Below, one piece after another: positions 1 through 8,532 of a stretch of 64,000 nt of DNA. The notes below the pieces were generated by a model. That model was given only the letters and a program-made list of their open reading frames with translations. It was not told the origin of the DNA and did not search any database. Origin of the DNA: CBDAPX01 sp965198725 (GTDB lineage: Bacteria > Pseudomonadota > Alphaproteobacteria > Rhodobacterales > Rhodobacteraceae); contig CBDAPX010000001.1 in the NCBI GenBank assembly GCA_965198725.1, positions 2,604,001 through 2,668,000 on the forward strand, written 5' to 3'. The translations under genes and the position numbers were made by a program. Position 1 is the stretch's first letter, and every line of letters starts with the position of its first letter.

Positions 1-1
1 G

Positions 2-1972
2 CTTTTCGCGCTGCCTTATGCGTTGGTGGACCGTCGGCGTCGCACCACCATTAAGGGTGTTGATTTGCCCTCTGTCGTAACCGTCACCGTCCAGATCGGC
101 GCGCATCAACCGCCGCGCAACAAGGGTGGCGCGTATCGGATTTTTGTCGAAGATGCCGAGACCGAGTTTCAGCTGGTGTATTTTCACGCGCGCGGCGATT
201 ACCTCAAACGGCTTTTGCCACAGGGCGAAACTCGTGTCGTGTCCGGCAAGCTGGAGCTGTTTGATGGTCTGGCCCAGATGGTCCACCCGGATCACGCGGT
301 GGCAGAGGCAGATGCCAAGGATATCCCGGAAATTGAGCCGGTCTACCGGCTCACCGCGGGCGTGACCCAAAAGACCATGTACAAAGCGGCGCAATCGGCG
401 TTGCTGCGCCTGCCGCATATGGCAGAATGGGTCGATGGCGCCCTGAAAGACCGCCATGGCTGGCCGGATACGGATGCGGCCATCGCGGCCGCGCATCAGC
501 CGGCGGCGATGGATGACCTGGGTCCCCAGGCCCCCGCGCGCGAGCGTTTGGCCTATGATGAATTGCTGGCCCATCAACTGACGCTGGCCTTGGCCCGTGC
601 GCAAGAGCGCAAAGCGCACGGGGTGCAAAGTGTTGGCTCTGGACAGCTGCAAAAACGGGTACTCGCGGCCTTGCCCTATCGTCCGACCAACGCGCAGGGC
701 CGCGCGATGGAAGAGATTGCCGCCGATATGGCGGGGCCGGCGCGGATGAACCGGCTTTTGCAAGGCGATGTGGGGGCGGGTAAAACGCTGGTCGCGTTCA
801 TGAGCCTGCTCATCGCGGTAGAGGCCGGCGGGCAGGGCGTTTTGATGGCCCCGACCGAAATCCTGGCCCGTCAGCATCTGGAAGGATTGCAGCCTATGGC
901 CGAAGAGGCGGGCGTGGTTCTGGAAATCCTCACGGGACGGGACAAGGGGGCGGAACGGCGGGCGAAGCTCGCGGCGCTTTTGCGCGGGGACATTCAGATC
1001 CTGGTGGGCACGCATGCGGTGTTTCAGGCGGATGTTGAATTTGCGGATCTGCGCCTCGCTGTTGTCGATGAACAGCATCGGTTTGGTGTGCGCCAACGTC
1101 TTGAACTGGCGGAAAAAGGCATGGCGGCGGACGTGCTTGTGATGACCGCAACGCCGATCCCTCGTTCCTTGGCACTGGCCCAATATGGGGACATGGATGT
1201 CTCTGTACTGAACGAAAAACCGCCCGGTCAAAAGCCGATCAAGACGGCTGTTGTCAGCACGGATCGCATGGATGAGGTCGTTTCACACCTGCGCCGGGCG
1301 ATTGACGAAGGGCGACAATGCTACTGGGTCTGTCCTTTGGTCGAGGAAAGCGAGGTCATGGACCTGACCGCGGCGGAAGAGCGGTTCAAGCGGCTGCGCG
1401 CGGTTTTGGGCGACGATGTCGTTGGTCTTGTTCATGGGCAAATGCCACCGGCCCAAAAGGACGCGGCCATGGCGGATTTTGTTGCCGGGCGGACCCAGGT
1501 TCTGGTGGCGACAACCGTGATCGAAGTGGGCGTAAACGTGCCCAACGCGACCATCATGGTGATCGAACGCGCCGAAACCTTTGGTCTGGCGCAGCTGCAT
1601 CAATTGCGTGGGCGCGTGGGAAGGGGAGAGGCGGCATCGACCTGTCTGCTGCTCTACCAAGCACCGCTGTCCGAAAACGGCCGGAAACGTCTGGAGGTTT
1701 TGCGTGAAACCGAGGACGGCTTCCGCATTTCCGAGACGGATTTGCAGATGCGTGGGGCGGGCGATCTGATCGGCACCGCTCAATCAGGACTGCCACGGTT
1801 TCAGGTTGCCGACCTTGAACGGCAGGCAAATTTGATGGCAATTGCGCAGAGTGATGCGCGCAAGCTTTTGCTCGAAGATCCGACGTTGCAAACCCCGCGC
1901 GGACAGGCGGCGCGGTTGCTTTTGTGGCTGATGCGCCAGGATGAGGCGATCCGTTTGATTTCAGTCGGTTAA
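2..1972 (+). CDS. recG: ATP-dependent DNA helicase RecG (5' end outside window)
   Basis: RecG is a superfamily 2 DNA translocase that remodels stalled replication forks and branched recombination intermediates. The reading frame is open from base 2 with no stop, so the start lies upstream of the window. The fragment has the N-terminal wedge/OB region, Walker A GDVGAGKT near fragment residue 245, the DEQH box, the TATPIPR motif and the QLRGRVGRG motif VI. About 650 residues are visible against roughly 690-700 for the family, so only about 40 N-terminal residues are missing. TTG and GTG codons near base 23 are not the real start, because homologous sequence (LFALPYA) continues before them. Identity is secure. 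Confidence 0.96.
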   Translation, partial: LFALPYALVDRRRRTTIKGVDLPSVVTVTVQIGAHQPPRNKGGAYRIFVEDAETEFQLVYFHARGDYLKRLLPQGETRVVSGKLELFDGLAQMVHPDHAVAEADAKDIPEIEPVYRLTAGVTQKTMYKAAQSALLRLPHMAEWVDGALKDRHGWPDTDAAIAAAHQPAAMDDLGPQAPARERLAYDELLAHQLTLALARAQERKAHGVQSVGSGQLQKRVLAALPYRPTNAQGRAMEEIAADMAGPARMNRLLQGDVGAGKTLVAFMSLLIAVEAGGQGVLMAPTEILARQHLEGLQPMAEEAGVVLEILTGRDKGAERRAKLAALLRGDIQILVGTHAVFQADVEFADLRLAVVDEQHRFGVRQRLELAEKGMAADVLVMTATPIPRSLALAQYGDMDVSVLNEKPPGQKPIKTAVVSTDRMDEVVSHLRRAIDEGRQCYWVCPLVEESEVMDLTAAEERFKRLRAVLGDDVVGLVHGQMPPAQKDAAMADFVAGRTQVLVATTVIEVGVNVPNATIMVIERAETFGLAQLHQLRGRVGRGEAASTCLLLYQAPLSENGRKRLEVLRETEDGFRISETDLQMRGAGDLIGTAQSGLPRFQVADLERQANLMAIAQSDARKLLLEDPTLQTPRGQAARLLLWLMRQDEAIRLISVG

Positions 1973-2080
1973 GCGGTTTGTTCTAAAAAGTTCACAAATG
2001 TTCTTAAAAAGTTCTGGACTGAGCGGCGGGAATATGAGAACAAATAGCTAACAAAACGTTACGCCAGCTCGGAGGCTCCC

Positions 2081-2218
2081 ATGTTGAAAGAGATCAAATC
2101 TGTGATGACACGCTCGCGCGATACGATTGCACAGGATGCTCTGGGGGCGGCGGCGTTGGCTGTCATGCTGGTGGTGGGTTTGCACCTGCCGATGCTGACC
2201 TGGCCATTTGGCCTTTAA
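2081..2218 (+). CDS. 45-aa single-span membrane peptide downstream of recG
   Basis: A short ORF starts with ATG ten bases after the Shine-Dalgarno sequence GGAGG (2071-2075). It encodes 45 residues. The first half is charged (MLKEIKSV, RSRD) and the second half is one hydrophobic helix (ALAVMLVVGLHLP) that should span or dock to the inner membrane. A strong terminator-like hairpin lies about 150 bases downstream. Short peptides of this type are recalled next to recG in other roseobacters, but no function is known to me. It could be independently transcribed, since about 110 bases separate it from recG. The strong ribosome binding site and clean hydrophobic segment support a real gene. Confidence 0.7.
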   Translation: MLKEIKSVMTRSRDTIAQDALGAAALAVMLVVGLHLPMLTWPFGL

Positions 2219-2365
2219 TGATTTCTGCCTGCGATCTCGTGCCGAAGGTTCCACATCCTGTCCCAATCTAGATGTTCAGAGATGTCACCTGACCGATATC
2301 TCTCAGGGCTTGCCTCATAGCCCATCTCGGAACTTTTTGGATCCCACTCGAGACCCGCATTACCT

Positions 2366-2405
2366 GCCGCCGCCATCCTCGCCCGGGATGTGCGGCGGTT
2401 TTTTC
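2366..2405 (+). terminator. Rho-independent terminator after the 45-aa peptide gene
   Basis: The arms CCGCCGCCATCC and GGGATGTGCGGCGG form a GC-rich hairpin followed by a run of T residues. It sits between the plus-strand peptide gene and the convergent marC gene. Confidence 0.75.
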
Positions 2406-2406
2406 T

Positions 2407-3033
2407 TTAAAGCTGTCCGTTTTTGCTGATTTCCAGGACGGCCGACATAATGTTGTCGGCGGCCACAGAAGCGAGGATCATGCCCATGACCCGGCTGACG
2501 ATTGCCGTGCCAGAGTGCCCGATGAGCCGTATAATCGGATCTGCGAGCCGCATCATCACATAGGCCGCGACAAGGACCAGCACCATGACCAGGGCGGTCA
2601 CGCTTTGGTCTGCGATTGAAAACCGGTTGTTATCTGTCAGCAAAACAATGGCGAGCATGGCACCGGGCGAGGCGATAGAGGGCACCGCCAAAGGAAAGAT
2701 TGCGGGGTTGGTGCCGTCAGACGCATCCGCGGCGCGGGTATCCGCCTCTGGCTTGGATTCGCCAAAGATCATTGTCAGCGCAAAAAGGAACAAGACAATG
2801 CCGCCGGCCACCTGAAAAGACAAAAGACCAATGCCAAGCGCATCGATGAGCAGCTGGCCGAACATCAGGAAAAACAAAAGGATGCCAAGGCTGACCAACG
2901 CGGCCTGAAACGCGGTTTTGCTGCGACCAGCGGCATCAAGACCGGCGGTGACGGCGATGAAAACCGGGACGGTTCCAATGGGATCAATGACGACCCAGAG
3001 CGTGACAAACTGTTCAATGATGCCTGTCACCAT
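2407..3033 (-). CDS. MarC family integral membrane protein
   Basis: This 208-residue protein is almost entirely hydrophobic, with about six predicted membrane segments. It carries the MarC-family opening LWVVIDPIGTVPVF. MarC proteins (UPF0056) are inner membrane proteins of unknown transport role; the original link to multiple antibiotic resistance was not upheld. The gene follows the IscU-like gene by only 16 bases on the same strand, so the two are probably co-transcribed. A short hydrophilic insert rich in D, A and T lies in the middle of the protein. The family assignment is strong; no substrate can be named. Confidence 0.9.
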   Translation of the reverse strand: MVTGIIEQFVTLWVVIDPIGTVPVFIAVTAGLDAAGRSKTAFQAALVSLGILLFFLMFGQLLIDALGIGLLSFQVAGGIVLFLFALTMIFGESKPEADTRAADASDGTNPAIFPLAVPSIASPGAMLAIVLLTDNNRFSIADQSVTALVMVLVLVAAYVMMRLADPIIRLIGHSGTAIVSRVMGMILASVAADNIMSAVLEISKNGQL

Positions 3034-3049
3034 GGTGGTCTCTTTTCGA

Positions 3050-3502
3050 TCAGGCGCAGTTCGCTTGTTCGGCCTGTTCCATTGCCTCGGCAGTTGCTTC
3101 GAGCGCCAGCATGATCGAGGCGTGGCGATTCTTGTAATCGCGGGCAGGGATCAACACCTCAAGCCCGTCAAAGGGGGCTGACGGAACCGGTCCGTCCTGT
3201 TTCAGCATCGCCTTGAATTCGTCCCGGGCCAGCTCCACCTGCGCTCGGCTGGCACCGATAATTGCCGACCCCACAACAGAGGCCGCGGCCTGACCCAGCG
3301 CGCAGGCTTTGACATCTTGGCCGAAGGCGGCGATTTTGCCATTCTCAACCGCGACATCAACGGTGATCGTCGACCCGCAGAGCGGCGAGCGTCGTTTCAC
3401 GGACGCATCCGGAGCCTCCAACCGGTCCAGATGCGGGATATCGGCGGCGAGTTCGAGAATACGGGCCGAATAGAGTTTAATCAGGTCAGTCTCGCCGGAC
3501 AT
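3050..3502 (-). CDS. Iron-sulfur cluster assembly scaffold protein (IscU/NifU-N-like)
   Basis: The 150-residue protein resembles the IscU/NifU N-terminal scaffold fold, on which [Fe-S] clusters are built before transfer to target proteins. Cysteines appear in SPLCGST (about residue 42), in VKACALGQAAAS (about residue 67) and close to the C terminus (QANCA). The CALGQAAAS segment corresponds to the second conserved cysteine motif of scaffolds. A Shine-Dalgarno sequence (AAGGGAAAG) precedes the ATG. It heads a two-gene unit with marC and is divergent from hisI. It is the divergent type common in Rhodobacteraceae, so a specialised role is possible. Confidence 0.82.
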   Translation of the reverse strand: MSGETDLIKLYSARILELAADIPHLDRLEAPDASVKRRSPLCGSTITVDVAVENGKIAAFGQDVKACALGQAAASVVGSAIIGASRAQVELARDEFKAMLKQDGPVPSAPFDGLEVLIPARDYKNRHASIMLALEATAEAMEQAEQANCA

Positions 3503-3569
3503 GGCTTTCCCTTTTCAATCGTTCCCAATACATAAGCTGCGATACCGACGATGCAAAAGGTTTTCGCAC

Positions 3570-3929
3570 ATGACGTTCGACCCTGCGCGCCTGCGCTATA
3601 ATTCCGACGGTCTGATCCCCGCGATTGCGCAGGAAGAGGGAACCGGCGAGGTGCTGATGATGGCCTGGATGAACAAAGAGGCCGTGGAACGCACGCTGGC
3701 CACCGGACGCGTGACCTATTGGTCGCGCTCGCGCCAGCAGTTCTGGATCAAGGGGGAAACATCGGGGCATATTCAGGAGCTGGTGGATTTTCGGTTTGAT
3801 TGCGATCAGGATTGTATCCTTGTAGTGATCCGCCAGACCGGGGCGGCCTGTCACACCAACCGCAAAAGCTGTTTTTACACGGCGGTTCGGGACGGTGAAG
3901 AAGTGGAACTGATGGCGCCCATGGGCTGA
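3570..3929 (+). CDS. hisI: Phosphoribosyl-AMP cyclohydrolase
   Basis: HisI opens the purine ring of phosphoribosyl-AMP in step 3 of histidine biosynthesis, using zinc. The 119-residue protein shows the family segments MAWMNKEA and YWSRSR, the DCDQD-like metal site FDCDQDC, and the zinc ligands in ACHTNRKSCF. An upstream in-frame extension to 3501 overlaps the divergent scaffold gene and has no homology. The ATG at 3570 gives the usual family length. It is a stand-alone monofunctional enzyme without the HisE domain, as in other alphaproteobacteria. Confidence 0.95.
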   Translation: MTFDPARLRYNSDGLIPAIAQEEGTGEVLMMAWMNKEAVERTLATGRVTYWSRSRQQFWIKGETSGHIQELVDFRFDCDQDCILVVIRQTGAACHTNRKSCFYTAVRDGEEVELMAPMG

Positions 3930-3942
3930 CCGGCCCTGCGGG

Positions 3943-3968
3943 GCGGGTATTTTTCACAAGAAAGAAGC
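3943..3968 (+). repeat. 26-bp dispersed repeat, copy 1
   Basis: The sequence GCGGGTATTTTTCACAAG followed by AAAGAAGC lies between the convergent hisI and gluQ genes. A perfect 26-base copy in the opposite orientation occurs at 8388-8413. The GC stem next to a T run suggests terminator-like activity. Confidence 0.8.
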
Positions 3969-3975
3969 CAAAGGG

Positions 3976-4830
3976 CTAGAGCCCGACCATGGCGCGAATG
4001 TCGTCTGGGGTCGCGCCTTCGGCGCGGTATTTTGCGATGGCGCGGGCGTCGTCGCGTTTGGCCAGTCGTTTGCCGGCGGCATCCCGGATCAGGCGGTGAT
4101 GGTGATAGCGGGGCGTGGGCAGGTCAAAGAGCCGCTGTAGAACCACGTGGATTTGCGTGGCGTCCCGAAGATCGGCACCGCGCACCACATGCGTGACGCC
4201 TTGTTCGGCGTCATCGAGGACCACAGACAGGTGGTAAGAGCCCGGAAAATCGCGCCGTGAGAGGACGATGTCGCCGACGTGACGGATCAGGTCCTTGTGG
4301 GTCAACGGCACGATCTTTTCATGCGCGGGTAGGTGGAAGTCGACAAAGCTGAGCGGTTTATCTTGAAGCACCTCAAGGGCGCGGGCCATGTTCAATCGCA
4401 GCGCTTCGTCGGGCAGGGGGCCGGTGTTCTTGACCTCTGATCGACAGGTGCCGGGATAGATGGGGCCGTCCGGACCCATGTCGACGGTCACGCCTTCCTG
4501 CGGGGCGCCGAGCGCTTCGAGGATATCCTTGCGACGACAGGTGCAGGGATAGATCAGATCGCGGTTCCAGAGCTCCTCCAGCGCGGACTTGTAGATGTGC
4601 AGCCGGTCTGATTGCCGTTGAACCGGGCCGTCCCAGGTGATGCCGAGCCAGGTCAAATCGTCAATGATCTGTGCTTGCCATTGGGGGCGGGCGCGGGTTT
4701 GATCAATGTCTTCGATCCGAAGAAGAAACCGGCCGCCATTGGCGCGTACCAGATCATAGGCGAGCAACGCGGAATAGGCGTGACCCAAATGCAAAGGGCC
4801 CGTGGGAGAGGGCGCAAACCGGGTGATCAC
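3976..4830 (-). CDS. gluQ: Glutamyl-Q tRNA(Asp) synthetase
   Basis: GluQ attaches glutamate to the queuosine base at the wobble position of tRNA(Asp). It is a truncated paralogue of glutamyl-tRNA synthetase lacking the anticodon-binding domain. At 284 residues it has the class I signature PLHLGHA near the N terminus, a zinc site made from CTC and YPGTC, and KRLAKRD in place of the KMSKS loop. The start is a GTG one base after the stop of the upstream methyltransferase gene, so the two genes are tightly coupled. Length and motifs exclude a full-length GltX. Confidence 0.93.
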   Translation of the reverse strand: MITRFAPSPTGPLHLGHAYSALLAYDLVRANGGRFLLRIEDIDQTRARPQWQAQIIDDLTWLGITWDGPVQRQSDRLHIYKSALEELWNRDLIYPCTCRRKDILEALGAPQEGVTVDMGPDGPIYPGTCRSEVKNTGPLPDEALRLNMARALEVLQDKPLSFVDFHLPAHEKIVPLTHKDLIRHVGDIVLSRRDFPGSYHLSVVLDDAEQGVTHVVRGADLRDATQIHVVLQRLFDLPTPRYHHHRLIRDAAGKRLAKRDDARAIAKYRAEGATPDDIRAMVGL

Positions 4831-4831
4831 G

Positions 4832-5446
4832 TCAGGATTTTTCGACGACGTAGACGTTGGATTTCAGTCCAATGCCCGGTAGATGATCACCGTAACTTTT
4901 GTGCTGTAACTTGGCCTGACCGGCATTGAGATACTGGGTCAGTTTGCCCTCGTTTTCCGGATCATCCAGCGCATGATCATTGAAGGAAAAGACAAACAGA
5001 CCGCCCGGCGCAAGGCCCGTCATCAATGTGTCAAAAACCGAAATGGGCGCAGCACCTGCGCCGATCACGCCAATTGCGGTGATGGCGGCATAGTCGCCCG
5101 GCGTGTGTGACAGGTTTGCGCCTGCTTCGATGACGTTCAATTCGCGGTAAAGCTCTTTGCCGCGCGCTTGTTTCAACATGTCTTCGGAGAGGTCGAGCCC
5201 GTCGATGCAGTCAAACCCCGCGATCCGCAAAGCCAAGCCGGAGAGACCGGTGCCACAACCAAAATCGAGCACGGGCGCGGTCAAATCCTGGCTGAGTTCT
5301 GCCAGCGCAGTGGCGCAACGCCCCGGTGTGGCATAGCCGTTTTCGGCGACCTCTGCTTCGTAGGAACTGGCCCATTCATCATAAAGCTTGCGCGTGCTGT
5401 GTGCATCATGCGCGCGATAGGCTTTATCCAGGAATCCATCCGACAT
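4832..5446 (-). CDS. Class I SAM-dependent methyltransferase
   Basis: This 204-residue protein has the Rossmann motif I VLDFGCGTGLSG near residue 60. It then has an acidic motif II (IDGLDLS) and a motif around FVFSFNDHA, all typical of small-molecule methyltransferases. The N terminus (DEWASSYEAEV) resembles the Williams-Beuren/UbiE-like group. The substrate cannot be inferred. It is followed by gluQ with a one-base gap, so they form a two-gene unit. A functional link to tRNA modification is only a suggestion from position. Confidence 0.85.
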   Translation of the reverse strand: MSDGFLDKAYRAHDAHSTRKLYDEWASSYEAEVAENGYATPGRCATALAELSQDLTAPVLDFGCGTGLSGLALRIAGFDCIDGLDLSEDMLKQARGKELYRELNVIEAGANLSHTPGDYAAITAIGVIGAGAAPISVFDTLMTGLAPGGLFVFSFNDHALDDPENEGKLTQYLNAGQAKLQHKSYGDHLPGIGLKSNVYVVEKS

Positions 5447-5500
5447 GGGCCACAGCCTAGGGTGTCAGCCGGGCTTTCGTCCAGCCTGTTTGGCGCGCGA

Positions 5501-6862
5501 TCACGCAGTTGCGACCGCGACCTGCGACGTGTTGAGCCAGCGGGTCCAGTCTGATTTGGCCCGATCCGTATAGGCTTTGTAGCGGTCTTTGCGCCCTCGG
5601 CGACCGCCTTTGAGGCCCTCAACCGGTGGGAAGAGACCAAAATTGACGTTCATTGGTTGAAAGGTTTTGGCCTCGGCGTCATCGGTAATATGCGTGATCA
5701 ACGCACCCATCGCTGTCGTGTTGGGCGGCGGCGGGAGCGTTTGACCGTTGATTTCGGAACTGGCCATTCGTCCGGCCAAGAGACCAATGGCAGCACTTTC
5801 CACATACCCCTCGACACCGGTGATCTGACCGGCAAAGCGGATGTTTGGGCGGGACTTGAGCCGCATCTGGGCATCCAGCAAGGTGGGTGCGTTTAAAAAC
5901 GTGTTGCGGTGAATGCCGCCAAGTCGCGCAAAGCTGGCGTTTTCCAACCCGGGGATCATTTTGAAAACAGCGGTTTGCGCGCCGTACTTCATCTTTGTCT
6001 GAAAGCCGACAATGTTGTAAAGCGTGCCCAGCTTGTTGTCGCGGCGCAACTGAACCACCGCCCAGGGTTTATCGTCGGGCGCATGCGGATTGGTCAGCCC
6101 GACGGGCTTCATCGGCCCATGGCGTAGCGTTTCGCGCCCCCGTTCGGCCATCACTTCAATCGGCAGGCAGCCGTCGAAATACCCCGCGGTTTCGCCGTCC
6201 CGGAACTCGGTCTTGTCCGCTGCGAGCAAGGCATCGATGAACGCCTCATACTGCGCTTTGGTCATTGGACAGTTCAGATAGGCGGTCCGTTCTTCTTCGG
6301 TTTCGCCCTTGTCATAACGCGACTGCATCCATGCGCGCGACATGTCGATGCTGTCGAAATAGACAATCGGCGCAATGGCATCAAAAAACGCCAACGCGCT
6401 GGACCCGGTTTCCCGCGCGATGGCCTCGCTCAGCTTGGCGGATGTCAGGGGCCCAGTGGCAAAGATCCACTGTCCTTGATCGGGCAGTTCGGACACTTCT
6501 TCATAGGACACGCTGATATTGGGGTGGGCCGTCAACCGCTCGGTCACGGTCTCGGCAAACGGGTCCCGGTCCACGGCCAAGGCGCCGCCAGCTGGCAGGC
6601 GATGCTGATCCGCTGTGGCCATGATCAGGCCATGCGCGGCGCGCATTTCCCAATGCAGCAGGCCGACCGCGTTCTGTTCATCATCGTCTGATCGAAACGA
6701 GTTGGAACAGACCATCTCACCCAAATGGCCCGTTCGATGGGCAAAGGTTTCGACGGTCGGGCGCATTTCATGGATCACAACGCGCACGCCGGATTGCGCC
6801 GCTTGCCACGCGGCCTCTGATCCGGCCATGCCGCCGCCAACTATATGAAGAGTGTCTGTCAT
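5501..6862 (-). CDS. trmFO: Methylenetetrahydrofolate-tRNA-(uracil-5-)-methyltransferase TrmFO
   Basis: TrmFO makes 5-methyluridine at position 54 of the tRNA T loop using methylene-tetrahydrofolate and FAD. The N terminus HIVGGGMAGSEAAW is the FAD-binding dinucleotide fold. GCLPIEVMAERG contains the cysteine that corresponds to the catalytic Cys of the family. LGGIHRNTFLNAP is a further family block. The frame allows a start six codons earlier (6880), but the ATG at 6862 places the FAD motif as in homologues. The C terminus ends in a basic segment. About 450 residues is the normal length. Confidence 0.95.
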   Translation of the reverse strand: MTDTLHIVGGGMAGSEAAWQAAQSGVRVVIHEMRPTVETFAHRTGHLGEMVCSNSFRSDDDEQNAVGLLHWEMRAAHGLIMATADQHRLPAGGALAVDRDPFAETVTERLTAHPNISVSYEEVSELPDQGQWIFATGPLTSAKLSEAIARETGSSALAFFDAIAPIVYFDSIDMSRAWMQSRYDKGETEEERTAYLNCPMTKAQYEAFIDALLAADKTEFRDGETAGYFDGCLPIEVMAERGRETLRHGPMKPVGLTNPHAPDDKPWAVVQLRRDNKLGTLYNIVGFQTKMKYGAQTAVFKMIPGLENASFARLGGIHRNTFLNAPTLLDAQMRLKSRPNIRFAGQITGVEGYVESAAIGLLAGRMASSEINGQTLPPPPNTTAMGALITHITDDAEAKTFQPMNVNFGLFPPVEGLKGGRRGRKDRYKAYTDRAKSDWTRWLNTSQVAVATA

Positions 6863-7119
6863 GCCGCGCATGTAAAGCATGGTGCGGTGTGGTTCAATGA
6901 TGTGTCATCGGAAAACCGGGGCCGCCGCATCGTCGGTGTCGCACCGGTGAGAGCCCGGCTGGAGGGACATTGCGAACACGGCGGCCCGTATTCCTTGGGT
7001 CGAACGGTAGGTGCAAAAAATGACCAACCTCTTAACCATGTCCAGAATATGTCACAAAGCCGCCGTGATTTAAATTCCGCAAATGGAAATTGATCGGGGC
7101 TCAACCGGAAACAATACGT

Positions 7120-7905
7120 CTATTGCACCCACTCGGGATCGCGCTTTTCGATAAACGCCTGAATGCCTTCTTCCGTATCCCGATCCAGCATGTTTTCGAC
7201 CATGACAGAGCCGGTATAGGCATAGGCTTCGGCCAACGGCATTTGCAGCTGCGCATAAAACGCCTGTTTTCCGATTTTCACAGCGGAGCTCAGCTTGTCT
7301 GAGATCGTTTGCGCCAAAGCAAGTGTTTCCTGTTCCAGCTGATCTGCTGGCACGACCCGGTTCACCAATCCCAACTCTTCAGCCTGCGCGGCCTCCACGA
7401 ACCGGCCCGTGGTCAACAGCTCAAAGGTTTTCTTGCGCGATATGTTGCGGGACAAGGCCACCATCGGGGTCGAACAGAAAAGCCCGATATTGACCCCGTT
7501 CACGCCAAACCTGGTGCCTTCCGCCGCGACGGCCAGATCACAAGAGGCCACCAATTGGCACCCTGCGGCTGTGGCGATCCCATGGACCTGCGCGATGACC
7601 GGTTGGGGTAATTCCGGCAAGGTCATCATCATTTTGGCGCAGCGGTCGAACAGATCCTTGAAATAGGCCTTGCCGCCATCCTCCGCCGCCCGGCCTGCCG
7701 TCATCTGCTTCAGATCGTGGCCGGCGCAAAACGCCTTACCCGCCCCCGACAGGATCACAACCCGCACTGACCGATCATTGCGCAAAGCGTCAAACTCGGC
7801 CTGTAACGCGGCCAGCATCTCGTCTGAAAGGGCATTCAACCGGTCCGGACTGTTCAAGGTGATATGGGCAATCGCGCCCGCGTCATTACGTTCCAGAATT
7901 GCCAT
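7120..7905 (-). CDS. Enoyl-CoA hydratase/isomerase family protein
   Basis: The crotonase fold is shown by AFCAGHDLKQM (first oxyanion-hole segment), VHGIATAAGCQLVASCDLA (second segment and substrate cleft), and a C-terminal helix region. Members hydrate or isomerise acyl-CoA esters, usually in beta-oxidation or degradation pathways. The exact substrate is unknown. The chosen ATG at 7905 has a good GGGGAG Shine-Dalgarno sequence, while the open frame continues 25 codons upstream without homology. It gives 261 residues. The gene is divergent from a frameshifted thioesterase gene 56 bases away, which might share its pathway. Confidence 0.9.
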   Translation of the reverse strand: MAILERNDAGAIAHITLNSPDRLNALSDEMLAALQAEFDALRNDRSVRVVILSGAGKAFCAGHDLKQMTAGRAAEDGGKAYFKDLFDRCAKMMMTLPELPQPVIAQVHGIATAAGCQLVASCDLAVAAEGTRFGVNGVNIGLFCSTPMVALSRNISRKKTFELLTTGRFVEAAQAEELGLVNRVVPADQLEQETLALAQTISDKLSSAVKIGKQAFYAQLQMPLAEAYAYTGSVMVENMLDRDTEEGIQAFIEKRDPEWVQ

Positions 7906-7961
7906 CTTGCTCTCCCCTGCGCTCCGCATTACTGTAGGCGCAAGTCCAAGGGAGGAAAAGC

Positions 7962-8383
7962 ATGGAGTTGGCGCTGACACAGACAGAATTGTCGGATTAC
8001 CTGGCCCAGGTTTTTCCAGAGGCTGGGACCAGTTTGCGGTTGAAGCGCTCAGCGAAGAAACGGTTACGCTGCGGCTGAAAGTGGATGCGCGTCATCTGCG
8101 TCCCGGCGGAACCGTGTCCGGACCCTCGATGTTTGCGCTGGCCGATTTGTCTGTCTATGCCATCGTGCTGGCCCGGGTCGGGCGTAAGGCGCTGGCAGTC
8201 ACAACCATCTGCTCCATCGATTTCATGCGCAAACCGGCCGCCCAACAGGACCTCATCGCAGAATGTCGCCTGCTCAAACTTGGGCGGGTTCTGGCCGTGG
8301 GGGATGTGCTGATCTACTCCGAAGGCGTCGACAAACCCGTCGCGCGCGCGCCCATGACCTATTCGATCCCGCCCAAGGGCTGA
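7962..8383 (+). pseudogene. PaaI-type (hotdog) thioesterase with a -1 frameshift
   Basis: An ATG at 7962 follows the strong Shine-Dalgarno GGGAGGAAA and opens a frame encoding ELALTQTELSDYLAQVFPEA, a typical N terminus of this family. At the G run 8025-8027 the homologous sequence moves to the other frame (DQFAVEALSEETV, then HLRPGGTVSGPSMFALAD) and runs to the stop at 8383. Adding one G would restore a protein of about 140 residues with the complete hotdog core. Without it, the ATG frame stops soon after. PaaI-type enzymes hydrolyse acyl-CoA thioesters. Either the gene has recently decayed, or a base is missing from the assembly. Confidence 0.8.
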
Positions 8384-8387
8384 TTTT

Positions 8388-8413
8388 GCTTCTTTCTTGT
8401 GAAAAATACCCGC
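8388..8413 (-). repeat. 26-bp dispersed repeat, copy 2 (inverted)
   Basis: This is the perfect reverse complement of 3943-3968. It lies five bases after the stop of the thioesterase gene, so both copies are placed at gene 3' ends. Confidence 0.8.
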
Positions 8414-8472
8414 GGGGGTGAATTGGCCCTCAAGGCCAAGAGGGGGCGGCAGCCCCCAAAACAAGACTTCCA

Positions 8473-8500
8473 ACAAAAAAGCCGGACCCGAAGGCCCGGC
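8473..8500 (-). terminator. Terminator of the DUF1127 gene
   Basis: On the minus strand GCCGGGCCTTCGGGTCCGGC forms a stable stem with a TTCG-type loop and is followed by TTTTTTG. It lies 33 bases after the DUF1127 stop. Confidence 0.85.
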
Positions 8501-8532
8501 AGGAAGAGGTCCATAAATGGACGAGGAAGGGG

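Noticed and set aside
1283..1783. Long antisense open frames inside recG and other GC-rich genes
   Set aside because: They mirror the codon bias of the real gene, have no start signals and no recognisable domains.
6863..7119. Possible tRNA or small gene upstream of trmFO
   Set aside because: I saw no cloverleaf, no T-loop sequence in the right place and no coding frame with a ribosome binding site.
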